From Novosphingobium guangzhouense (GTDB lineage Bacteria; Pseudomonadota; Alphaproteobacteria; Sphingomonadales; Sphingomonadaceae), in NCBI RefSeq assembly GCF_002896965.1, contig NZ_LYMM01000052.1, positions 1 through 38,340 on the forward strand: 38,340 nucleotides of DNA, given 5' to 3'. A program made the translations under genes and the position numbers. The stretch's first letter is position 1, and each line of letters starts with the position of its first letter. The notes under the pieces are model-generated. The model searched no databases. It saw only the letters and a program-made list of their open reading frames with translations, and was not told where the DNA came from. Of the stretch, positions 1 through 8,100 are shown in pieces.

Positions 1-294
1 GGCAGCGCGCGGTGCGGGCGCTTCGACTCGCGGGGCCGGAGCGGCTTCAGCCGCGCCGGTGGCGAAAGGCGGCGCGGTGTCGACCGGCTTGGGCTTCTTG
101 GGCGCAGGTGCGGGGCGCGCGGGTTTTTCGTTTGCCTTCACCGGGGAAGGTCGCGCCTTGAGGCCAAGGCGATGGGCCTTGCCGATCACCGCATTGCGGC
201 TGACGCCGCCGAGTTCGTCCGCGATCTGGCTGGCGGTAGAACCACCTTCCCACATCTTGGTCAGCTTCTCGATCCGCTCGTCAGTCCAGCTCAT
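1..294 (-). CDS. gcrA: GcrA cell cycle regulator (3' end outside window)
   Basis: GcrA is an alphaproteobacterial transcription factor that works with sigma70 RNA polymerase at promoters methylated by CcrM and controls cell-cycle genes. The N-terminus begins MSWTDERIEKLTKMW and continues through a helix-turn-helix with the family block GGVSRNAVIGKAHRLGLKAR (residues about 29-48). This is followed by a low-complexity Pro/Ala/Lys linker, as in family members. The start is the only ATG that gives the conserved MSWTDERI N-terminus. The gene runs off the left edge, so 98 codons are seen and the C-terminal part that contacts sigma70 is missing. It is divergent from the ABC permease. Identification is by recalled family sequence and is firm. 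Confidence 0.93.
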   Translation of the reverse strand, partial: MSWTDERIEKLTKMWEGGSTASQIADELGGVSRNAVIGKAHRLGLKARPSPVKANEKPARPAPAPKKPKPVDTAPPFATGAAEAAPAPRVEAPAPRAA

Positions 295-386
295 TCCAGT
301 TCCATCGCTTCGTGGGGACGAGAGAATCGCCCCTGATTTCCAGGCGCCGCTTGCCTCGGAAGGCGTCAGCCGATAGTCGCCGGTGC

Positions 387-1289
387 ATGGCCGATCAACC
401 CCATTCGACTGAGCTGCCGGACACCTCGGGGATACTGAGCCCCGATGGCCCCAACGGCAATGCGACTCGCCGTTTTCCGGCAAAAGGAGAACCCCTGATC
501 CACCAGGTCAACTGGGAGGGGCTCAAGACGCTCTATATGAAGGAGGTCAGGCGCTTCTTCAAGGTCCAGACCCAGACGATCTGGGCACCGGCGATCACAA
601 CGATGTTGTTCCTGGTGATTTTCACCGTGGCGCTGGGGCGCGGCGACCGTCAGGTGCTGGGCGTGAACTTTGCGACGTTCGTGGCGCCGGGCCTGATCGT
701 CATGGGCATGATGCAGAACGCCTTCGCCAATTCCAGCTTCTCGTTCCTGGCGGGCAAGGTGCAGGGCACCATCGTCGACTACCTGATGCCGCCGCTGACC
801 GAGGCCGAACTGATGCTGGCCATGATCGGCGCCGCCGTCACCCGCGCGGTACTGGTAGGGCTGGCGCTGACGCTGGCGATGCTGTTGTGGCCGGGCGTCG
901 ACCTTTCGATGGCCCATCCATGGGCGGTCGCGTGGTTCGGCCTTGCCGGGGCGACCTTCCTTGCGCTTCTGGGGCTGCTCTCTTCGATCTGGGCCGAGAA
1001 GTTCGACCATAACGCCGCCGTCACCAACTTCGTCATCGCGCCGCTTTCGCTGCTATCGGGCACATTCTACGTGATCGACAATCTGGCGCCCGCTTTCCAG
1101 GCAATCAGCCGCGTAAACCCGTTCTTCTATGTGATTTCGGGCTTCCGTTTCGGCTTCCTGGGGCAGAGCGATATCGGTGACACCAACATGGCCGTCCTGC
1201 ACAGCGCGCTGGGCGTTGGCGTGCTTGATGCGGTACTGGCAGCGGTAGTATTTCTCGTCCTGCGGTCAGGCTGGAAGCTGAAGGGCTGA
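387..1289 (+). CDS. ABC-2 type transporter permease
   Basis: This is the inner-membrane permease subunit of an ABC-2 exporter (YadH/NodJ-like), which exports lipids, polysaccharides or drugs when paired with an ATPase. The product of about 300 residues has a cytosolic N-terminus, an amphipathic entry helix (WEGLKTLYMKEVRRFFKV, near residues 44-61) and about six membrane spans up to a hydrophobic C-terminus. The block PFFYVISGFRFGFLG before the last span is typical of the family. I chose the ATG at 387 (MADQPHST). An open frame extends upstream to a GTG/ATG-type start at 312, but that part has no recognisable sequence. No ATPase gene is adjacent: gcrA lies upstream and divergent, and a cyclic-di-GMP enzyme follows. 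The ATPase must therefore be encoded elsewhere. The substrate cannot be deduced. Confidence 0.85.
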   Translation: MADQPHSTELPDTSGILSPDGPNGNATRRFPAKGEPLIHQVNWEGLKTLYMKEVRRFFKVQTQTIWAPAITTMLFLVIFTVALGRGDRQVLGVNFATFVAPGLIVMGMMQNAFANSSFSFLAGKVQGTIVDYLMPPLTEAELMLAMIGAAVTRAVLVGLALTLAMLLWPGVDLSMAHPWAVAWFGLAGATFLALLGLLSSIWAEKFDHNAAVTNFVIAPLSLLSGTFYVIDNLAPAFQAISRVNPFFYVISGFRFGFLGQSDIGDTNMAVLHSALGVGVLDAVLAAVVFLVLRSGWKLKG

Positions 1290-1374
1290 AGGCGGCAAAT
1301 AACCGTAAAGATTCGCATGAGCGGAGAGCTTTTTTTTAAGGAAGTTTTATCTGCTCTAGTGCAGGCAGGCTGAT

Positions 1375-3603
1375 GTGAGTTCACGATTGGCCTTGGGCGA
1401 AAATCGCAAGCGTATGGTCGGTCGGTTGACAGCGCCGGTCGTGGCTGCGGCCTTGTGCCTGCTGGCTTTGATGCTCGGGCTGCTGGAATGGTCCGGGCAC
1501 GAAGTCGATCGCATCGCCCGTAACCGCGATGAAGTGATCGTTTCGCAGATCCTTGTGAAGAGCATGGATCGCGTCGGCCACGCCCAGGAAGCCACGACCG
1601 TGTGGAGCGAAGCGGTCAGGCAGGTCGTCAGGCGCCCTCTCGACGCAGGCTGGCTGGACCGTAACCTGGGCATCTGGTTCCAGAACTATGCCGGTATCGA
1701 CGAGGCCTATATCCTCGATCCGCAAGGCCATCCTATCTATGCGATGCGTGACGGCAGGCGCGTCCGGCCCGAGACTTTCATCGCGGTGGAGGAAGTGGCG
1801 ATGCCGCTGCTCGCCAGGCTGAAGAAGATCCCGGCCGCCAGGAAGCGAACCGGCGCGGACATTGCCATGCTTTCGCCGGGGCAGGCCGATATCGCGATGA
1901 TACGTGGCCGACCGGCGATCGTCAGCCTGAAGCCGATTGTTCCCGACAACGGCGCGGTGCACCAGCTGCCGGGTGGGGACTCGATTCATGTCGCGGTGGC
2001 GTATCTCGACGATCGCTTCATCGGCGAGATCGCGCAGCAATATGGGCTGGCCGGCGCACGGTTCGCCTTCGCGCCGCCAACGGACGATACCTTGCGTTCA
2101 GTACCCTTGCGCGACCGTTCGGGCCGCGTTGTCAGCCATCTTGTCTGGCAGCCGTTTGCACCCGGCAGTCAGGTCATCGCCGCGCTTGCTCCGCCGCTGG
2201 TGATTGCGCTGTTGCTGGTGACGGTCGTTCTGTTCGTGCTGGCGAACCGGCTGGCGCGGCGCACCCATGATCTGGAGGAAAGCCGCCTCCATGCGCAGCA
2301 CCGCGCCACGCATGACGACCTGACGGGGCTGGGCAATCGCGCGATGTTCGAGCAGCGGCTGGACGAGGTGCTGGCTCGCGCGCGGCGGCACAGGACTTTG
2401 CTGGCACTGCTCTACATCGACCTCGATCGTTTCAAGCAGGTCAACGATACGCTTGGTCATCCGGCGGGGGATGCGCTGATCAGGCAGGTCGCACGGCGGC
2501 TGGTTGCCGAAGTGCGCGGCTATGACATCGTCGCGCGGCTGGGGGGTGACGAATTCGCGATCCTCATCGGCGAGCCCGAAGACCGCAGCGCGATCGAGGG
2601 GATCTGCGCGCGCATCGTGACCGAACTGGAGCGCCCGTTCGATCTCTCCGGTTCGCAGGCCTTCATCGGCGCCAGCATCGGCGTGGCGGTGGCCCCGGGG
2701 GACGGGCTTGACCGCACCGAACTGACGCGCAAGGCCGATATCGCGCTGTACAAGGCCAAGATAGAAGGTCGCAGTCGCTACGTGTTCTTCACGCCGGACA
2801 TGGACCTCGACGTGCGCTCGCGCGAGGAGACCTACCGGGAACTTCGGCTGGCGCTGGCCGACTGCGATCGGCAGCTTGAGGTACATTACCAGCCCATCTG
2901 GTCGCTCGAAAAAAACCGCATGGTCGGCGTTGAGGCTTTGCTGCGCTGGCAGCACCCGGAGCAAGGGCTGGTCGCGCCCGGCGATTTCATCCGCTCGGCA
3001 GAGGAAACCGGCCTCATCACCGTGCTGGGCGAATGGGTACTGCGCCGCGCGGTGCAGGATGCGCGGGCGTGGCCGGATCTTCGCGTCGCCGTCAACGTCT
3101 CGCCGATCCAGCTACGCAGTCGCAAGTTCGTCGATATCGTGCGCGAGCTGTTACAGGGTGGGATAAGTGCCGAGCGGCTGGAACTGGAGCTGACCGAAAC
3201 GGCGCTCATGGCTGCATCAGGCGATGTGGCCGATGCCTTGGCGGACCTGCGGCAGCTGGGTGTGTGCTGCGCGCTCGACGACTTCGGCACCGGCTATTCG
3301 TCGCTGAGCCATATCCGCGACATTGCGGTAGACCGGATCAAGATCGACCGCTCATTCGTCAATGCGGTCGATACGGTGCCGGGGGCGGCATTGGTGGAGG
3401 CTATCGTGGGGCTGGCCCGCGCCAACGGGCTGCGCCTTACCGCAGAGGGCGTTGAAACGCCGGATCAGCTTGCATTCCTGCAGCGGGTGGGGTGCCACGA
3501 AGTCCAGGGCTACCTCTTCTCGCGGCCGGTCGCCGCCGACGCGATCTCAAGGATGCTTGCCCGGCCCTCCGGCGGCGGCGATGTCATGTCCCCGCCGCTT
3601 TAG
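1375..3603 (+). CDS. Membrane CHASE4-GGDEF-EAL cyclic-di-GMP enzyme
   Basis: This 742-residue inner-membrane protein makes and/or degrades cyclic di-GMP. A membrane span (about residues 20-38) is followed by a periplasmic CHASE4-like sensor (about 40-260), a second span (about 268-290), a GGDEF domain and an EAL domain. The GGDEF motif is intact (RLGGDEFAIL, about residue 389). An RxxD inhibitory site (RGYD) sits five residues before it, so cyclase activity with product inhibition is possible. The EAL domain keeps VEALLRW (about 519), NVSP, ELTETAL, LDDFGTGYSSL, the IKID lysine, AEGVET and QGYLFSRP, so phosphodiesterase activity is expected. Translation probably starts at GTG 1375; ATG 1414 in the same frame is an alternative. 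It ends 19 nt from the convergent hspQ. The sensed signal is unknown. Confidence 0.92.
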   Translation: MSSRLALGENRKRMVGRLTAPVVAAALCLLALMLGLLEWSGHEVDRIARNRDEVIVSQILVKSMDRVGHAQEATTVWSEAVRQVVRRPLDAGWLDRNLGIWFQNYAGIDEAYILDPQGHPIYAMRDGRRVRPETFIAVEEVAMPLLARLKKIPAARKRTGADIAMLSPGQADIAMIRGRPAIVSLKPIVPDNGAVHQLPGGDSIHVAVAYLDDRFIGEIAQQYGLAGARFAFAPPTDDTLRSVPLRDRSGRVVSHLVWQPFAPGSQVIAALAPPLVIALLLVTVVLFVLANRLARRTHDLEESRLHAQHRATHDDLTGLGNRAMFEQRLDEVLARARRHRTLLALLYIDLDRFKQVNDTLGHPAGDALIRQVARRLVAEVRGYDIVARLGGDEFAILIGEPEDRSAIEGICARIVTELERPFDLSGSQAFIGASIGVAVAPGDGLDRTELTRKADIALYKAKIEGRSRYVFFTPDMDLDVRSREETYRELRLALADCDRQLEVHYQPIWSLEKNRMVGVEALLRWQHPEQGLVAPGDFIRSAEETGLITVLGEWVLRRAVQDARAWPDLRVAVNVSPIQLRSRKFVDIVRELLQGGISAERLELELTETALMAASGDVADALADLRQLGVCCALDDFGTGYSSLSHIRDIAVDRIKIDRSFVNAVDTVPGAALVEAIVGLARANGLRLTAEGVETPDQLAFLQRVGCHEVQGYLFSRPVAADAISRMLARPSGGGDVMSPPL

Positions 3604-3622
3604 GCGCGTCGGCGCATTATGC

Positions 3623-4003
3623 TCAGTGCGCCAGGCGCCTGCGCAGTTGGTATCGTCCGTTGTCGTAATCGTCGAACATCTGCGAAAGCGATGGGTGGTC
3701 CACTGGGCCGCCATCCGCATCCCCTGTAAGGTTCTGCTGGCTGACGTAAGCGACGTAGCTCGTATCTTCGCTCTCGGCGAGAAGGTGATAGAACGGCTGG
3801 TCGCGTTCCGGGCGGACTTCAGGAGGAATGGATTCATACCATTCCTCGCTGTTGGCGAAAACGGGATCGATGTCGACGACCACGCCACGAAAGTCGTGGA
3901 GCCGGTGACGGACGACATCGCCAATGGCGAACCGCGCCCGCGTCCGCAGCGGTGCGTCGATAACGCGGCCAGCCTGGGCAGAGAAGAAAGACGCTCTGTT
4001 CAT
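3623..4003 (-). CDS. hspQ: Heat shock protein HspQ (YccV-like, hemimethylated-DNA-binding fold)
   Basis: HspQ is a small cytosolic heat-shock protein. In enterobacteria it acts as a specificity factor for Lon protease and binds hemimethylated DNA in vitro. The 126-residue product contains the diagnostic run FAIGDVVRHRLHDFRGVVVD, then DPVF...EEWYESIPPEVRPERDQPFYHLL and YVAYVSQQNL, all family hallmarks. I start at ATG 4003 (MNRASFF); a TTG two codons upstream is also in frame. The C-terminus (DNGRYQLRRRLAH) is complete. It converges on the GGDEF-EAL gene. Upstream on the minus strand a CTTG...(15 bp)...CCTATAT arrangement lies very close to the start, and could be a heat-shock-type promoter for a nearly leaderless transcript. 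That last point is tentative. Confidence 0.93.
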   Translation of the reverse strand: MNRASFFSAQAGRVIDAPLRTRARFAIGDVVRHRLHDFRGVVVDIDPVFANSEEWYESIPPEVRPERDQPFYHLLAESEDTSYVAYVSQQNLTGDADGGPVDHPSLSQMFDDYDNGRYQLRRRLAH

Positions 4004-4009
4004 GCCCAA

Positions 4010-4045
4010 GATATAGGTTTCGCGGAGATATCAAACAAGCGAGCC
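4010..4045 (-). promoter_or_regulatory. Possible heat-shock-like promoter of hspQ
   Basis: Reading the minus strand toward hspQ, CTTGTTT is followed after 15 bp by CCTATAT, a few bases before the hspQ start codon. CTTG as -35 and a C-rich, A/T -10 loosely match the sigma32 consensus. Several consensus positions do not match, so this is a weak call resting partly on the known heat induction of hspQ. Confidence 0.25.
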
Positions 4046-4055
4046 TTGCGGGCTA

Positions 4056-4071
4056 TTCACTAAAAAGTGAA
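4056..4071. repeat. Perfect inverted repeat TTCACT-AAAA-AGTGAA
   Basis: Six-bp perfect arms around an AAAA centre lie between the divergent hspQ and tRNA-Ser genes. Five bases further on is a second inverted repeat, GGGCTTG-G-CAAGCCC (4076-4090). They could be operators or a weak bidirectional terminator. No T-run follows either repeat, so an operator role is slightly preferred, but no binding protein is known. Confidence 0.4.
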
Positions 4072-4157
4072 AAGAGGGCTTGGCAAGCCCGATCAGGTCG
4101 GCTAACGGCGCGCTTCCCGACCCGGTGGAGCTTGTTTCCACCGCACACGTCTCAAGC

Positions 4158-4247
<90 letters not shown>

Positions 4248-4593
4248 CTTACTCTTCCAGGCACATCCAGAGCGATCCATAGAAAGCTAGGGAATTCCAA
4301 GGCTTGCCAAGTGATTTGCATCCTGCCGCATCCAGCCCCATTCATCGGTGTCCGACTGGTCATGTGGGATGAAATGCGGGAAGGTTTTGGTCATGGGAAA
4401 GCTGTCCGCAACGAGCGTGAAGGCTGCCACGCGGCCCGATCGAGGCGGACCGCACGCACGCGATTGTCGGTCTGGCCCTTGGGCACAGTCCATCTGATGG
4501 CGTCGAGCCCCGGCCACTAGTCTGTGCCATAGCCGGGATAGTAACCCCGGAACCGCGCCATGAGCGGCATAAGGAACCAATCCGGCGCTCCAT

Positions 4594-4833
4594 CCCGGCC
4601 AGTGTCGGGGTGCTCATGTAATTCCAGAAGCGGTCGTTGCCGCCGGGCCACACCAGCCACGTGTTGCAGTTCTTCACCTCGTCCGGGGACAGGGCGAGGC
4701 CGTCGTCCATTTCGCGGAAATAGCCTTTGTCCGCCTGCGCGAAGGTATCGTCGGGCAGGCCGGCTTTCTGGGCGCCGTCCCTGGGTTGTTGCGGCGGGCG
4801 GCGAGTGCCGCAGTCCTTGGTTTCGGGTAAACG
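4594..4833 (-). pseudogene. Degraded gene fragment with an NTWLVWPGGNDRFW block
   Basis: On the minus strand an open stretch of about 80 codons reads from an in-frame stop (TGA 4834-4836) through DKGYFREMDDGLALSPDEV and NTWLVWPGGNDRFWNYM. It then loses its character near TLAG. There is no start codon in a sensible place, and the downstream continuation is broken into other frames. The NTW(I/L)VW-GGNDRFW run recalls the N-terminal part of a family of exported, cytochrome-associated proteins known from proteobacteria, but I recall this only loosely and do not assign a function. I read it as the remnant of a gene that once stood between the tRNA and the caspase cassette. It could also be chance coding. 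Confidence 0.38.
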
Positions 4834-4837
4834 TCAA

Positions 4838-5060
4838 GTGACGATATTTGTAATAATTTTAAGTATGATGCGCGCAGGCATTCGTCTTTCGCGCTTATTA
4901 TAGTGTTCAATAACTTTTCAGGTAAATGAAGGTAAACGAATGCCACGGATATTAAATCATATCCGGCATCGTCATAATTTGAGGACTTGAATAATCCACG
5001 AAATAGTGTTCGTGGTGATTGCTGACCAACAGGGTGGACGTGAAGCGGTCTTTGCCCTGA
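4838..5060. other. AT-rich non-coding block with inverted repeats
   Basis: The stretch 4838-5010 is visibly far richer in A and T than anything else in the window (runs such as TATTTGTAATAATTTTAAG). It contains a perfect 9-bp inverted repeat GGCATTCGT (4877-4885) / ACGAATGCC (4936-4944), an overlapping hairpin GGATAT-TAAATC-ATATCC (4947-4964, extended by TGCC/GGCA), and a repeated TAGTGTTC (near 4902 and 5006). No convincing ORF is present. It lies just upstream of the caspase cassette and probably carries its promoter, but I could not find a good -35/-10 pair. The foreign base composition may mark an old insertion boundary. Confidence 0.6.
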
Positions 5061-5066
5061 GGGCAA
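5052..5066 (+). promoter_or_regulatory. Small perfect hairpin in the leader of the caspase operon
   Basis: TTGCCC-TGA-GGGCAA is a perfect 6-bp stem with a 3-nt loop, about 60 nt upstream of the first cassette gene and without a T-run. It would lie in the 5' leader of the operon if transcription starts in the AT-rich block. A role in translation control or as an operator is possible but not shown. Confidence 0.35.
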
Positions 5067-5123
5067 TGCTTAGGGGCATCTTCTTAGTGGGGTAGGGCAT
5101 GCCGTTGGCCGGATGGTTTCGCC

Positions 5124-8100
5124 TTGTCGTGTTTGCGCAGCCTGCCGTCGCCCATCGGCGTCAGTGGGCCGCCTGACGTGGCCGGGGCACCATCCCTGCC
5201 GGGCATCCGATCGCTTGCAGTGCTGTTGTCCACCACCATCGCTGTTGCGCTGCTCTTTGGCCTGCTCTTCATCCATTCACGGTCCGAACTCGTGCTGCAA
5301 CGCCAGCAGACTGATTTTGGCGAAGTGGGGCGCATGGTCAGCGAGTTGCGCGACCTGGGCGACATGGTGGCCCGGCGCACTTCGACCGAGGGGCAGAGCG
5401 ACGGCGGAAGCCCGTCTGGCATCAACGATCGCTATCAGGTCTGGTTCGGTGCCGGAGATGACTGCGCCCACATGGCGGCCAGCTTGTCGACGCTGCGCCT
5501 TCGGCTTGACGGTTTTCAGGCGCGGGACCGCAAGCCCGTGCTTTCTGCCCTCGCCAGTCCTGACGGCAGGAAATACTGCGCGCACGGGTCTGCCCAGCCG
5601 GTGCTACAGGGGCGCAGCGACAGGGCGCGGGCGCAGGATCTGGCGATTGTCGGGCCGGATGGCGAAGTGCTGCTGGTGCTGCGCGGCGACTGGCCCCGCC
5701 GGATCGAGGCTGCCGATCCGGATGGCCAGCGCGGCAAGGGCAACGGCGGGCAGGGCGACGGCAGGCAGGGAGACGCGGCGGCTGCCGCGGCAGCGGGCAA
5801 GGCAGGGCAACCTCCGGCCGTCACGGTCGGCGGGCGGGAGCGGCTGGTCTATCAGTGGCCGCTGGACTTCGGCCGCCCGCTGACCATCGAGCGCGAGGAA
5901 GGCCCGTTCCGCTGCACGCCGCGCCTGTGCATGCTCAGCGCGCTGGGCGATCCGCCAAGCGCAACCGAAGTGCTGAACACGCTCAGCCCGTTCACCAAGG
6001 CGGCGTTCGGCTTTGCCGTGGTCGTGCTGTTGCTGTTGATCCCGCTGATCAAGCTGGCGTCGATCGACCATAACGCTTCGCTGGGGTGGCTGGACGTCAT
6101 CGGCATCATCGCGGCGGTGCCGTTGATGGTGGCGACGCTGGTGACGGCCTGCGCCGTGATTGCGTTCTGGGGAGATCTCAGGCGCAATGAGGATGCCATG
6201 GTACGGGGGCTGGCGAATTCCATCGCGCAGGACATCGACCGGGAGGTCGGCCTCAGCCTGTCGGCCATGGAACATGCGGCAAGGCAGCGCTGGGGCGACT
6301 GGTCACGCATGGGCCGCGTGACGGGGGCAAATCGGACGCCCGGCCCGGCAATCGATCCGCCCTGGCAGTTGGCGCCGGGTCCGCTGCCGCTCATCATGCT
6401 GCAACTTCGCGATGTCCGTAACGGCATTCCGATGCGCGTCACGCAAAGCAGGGACCGCCCCATCGGCGATATCCGCGAACGGCGCTATTTCGGGCGCCTG
6501 CGGGCATCCCCGTTTCCTTGCGGCCGGCCGGTTGGGCGCAGTTGCGCACAGGGTCACAGCTATGCCGTCGATCAGGTCCCGGCATCGGCAACCGGAGACG
6601 CGCGCATGGTCCTGCTGCTGACCGCACCGAACGCGCAGTCGCTGGTGATGGCGGGGAAGCCGCCTGCGGCCACGCTGGCGGTGCCGGTGCCGGCTGGGTT
6701 CGGCTATGCCGTCATCGATCCGGCCAGCCTTGAGGTGTTGCAGCATTCCGACCCGGCGCGCGTGCATAACGAGACGTTCGGCAGCCAGCTCGACACGCCC
6801 GCCACGCTGACCGACTTTGCGGCGTCGGTGGATACGCGGTGCGGGCAGGGCGTTACCGGGCAGGAGACAGCTTCGGCCACGCCTTTCGATGCGCGCTATG
6901 CGGGCAGGCGGGTGCGCATGTCGGTGAGCGTCTCGTGCTCGGCGCGCTGGCTGGTCGCCACGTGGTATGACCGGTCGCAGCTTCAGGACGTGGCGCTGGA
7001 GCCTGCCTATGTAGCCGGCATCACGATGCTGTGCATCGGCGTACTGCTGGCGGCGATGCTGGGCATCCTGGCCGTTCTCGACCCCCATACCCTGCTGCGC
7101 AAGCTATGGCCGGACCCTGAGCCGTTCCACAGCGCCGAGCCCGACGAATGGTATCTGCGTGGCATGTCGGCGCAGCTGGCGGTGGTTGTGCTGATGCCGC
7201 TTGGCCTGCTGCTGGTGCGGGGGGACGCGCTGTTCCTTCATGCCGGGGTCGGGTTGTTCCTGCTGTTGATCCTGCTGGCGCGCAAGGATGCCGATCACAG
7301 CTGGGGCGCGCTGCCGGTCGGCTGGGGCAAGGGGGCGACGGTGTTCTACGTCGTGCTGGGCATCGCGGCGACGATCGTGCTGGCGCAGAGCCCCGGCGCG
7401 GGCTGGCGCGTCCTGGCCTATCCGGTGCTGCTGGTGGTGATGTGGCTGGTGTCCGCGATCGACTGGTTCGCGACCCGCGATGGCGCGCCGGACGAAGAGG
7501 GGTGTGGCAAGCTCTCTCGGGCGGAGCGTGCACGGCGGCTGGAACGCCGGATAGAACGGCTGGGGCAAGAGCTTCGCCTGCCCGTGATCCTGGCGTCTGC
7601 CGGGTTTGTGCCGCCTTCCGTCATGCGCCGCGCAAACCGAGTGCTACGGCATCAGCTGGTCACGATCTACCTGCTGGCTGTAATCCCCACGCTGGCGGCC
7701 TGCAGTGCGGCGGCGGGCCAGTTGCGGGTCGAACATTCCCATGGCGACGCGCGGGTGCTGGAACAGTCGCGCCATCAGGTCGATGCGCTGGTCGCGCAGG
7801 TGCAGTCGATCTACTATCGCCCTGCACGGCCCGCGCAGCCTCCGCCGGCCGATTTGTCCACGCGCAAGCTGGTTGCCGATCATGCCGCTGCCAGGTCCGG
7901 TGCACCGTCGCTGGTGGCTTGCGAGATCATGCGGCTGTGGGACGCCGACAGCCCCTGCTTTACCGCGCCGCTTTCCCCGAGGCTGCCTAACCTGAGCAGT
8001 TATGCCGCGGCCGAAGCGGCAAGGACCGGGCACCTTCTGGTGACGATGCCGCCCGGCGATCCGCTGATCGCGGTGCGCGACTGGCTGCTGGCGATCGCGG

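Noticed and set aside
1316..1340. T8 run after a short AGC/GCT stem, possible terminator of the ABC permease gene
   Set aside because: The stem is only three base pairs, too weak for a terminator call.
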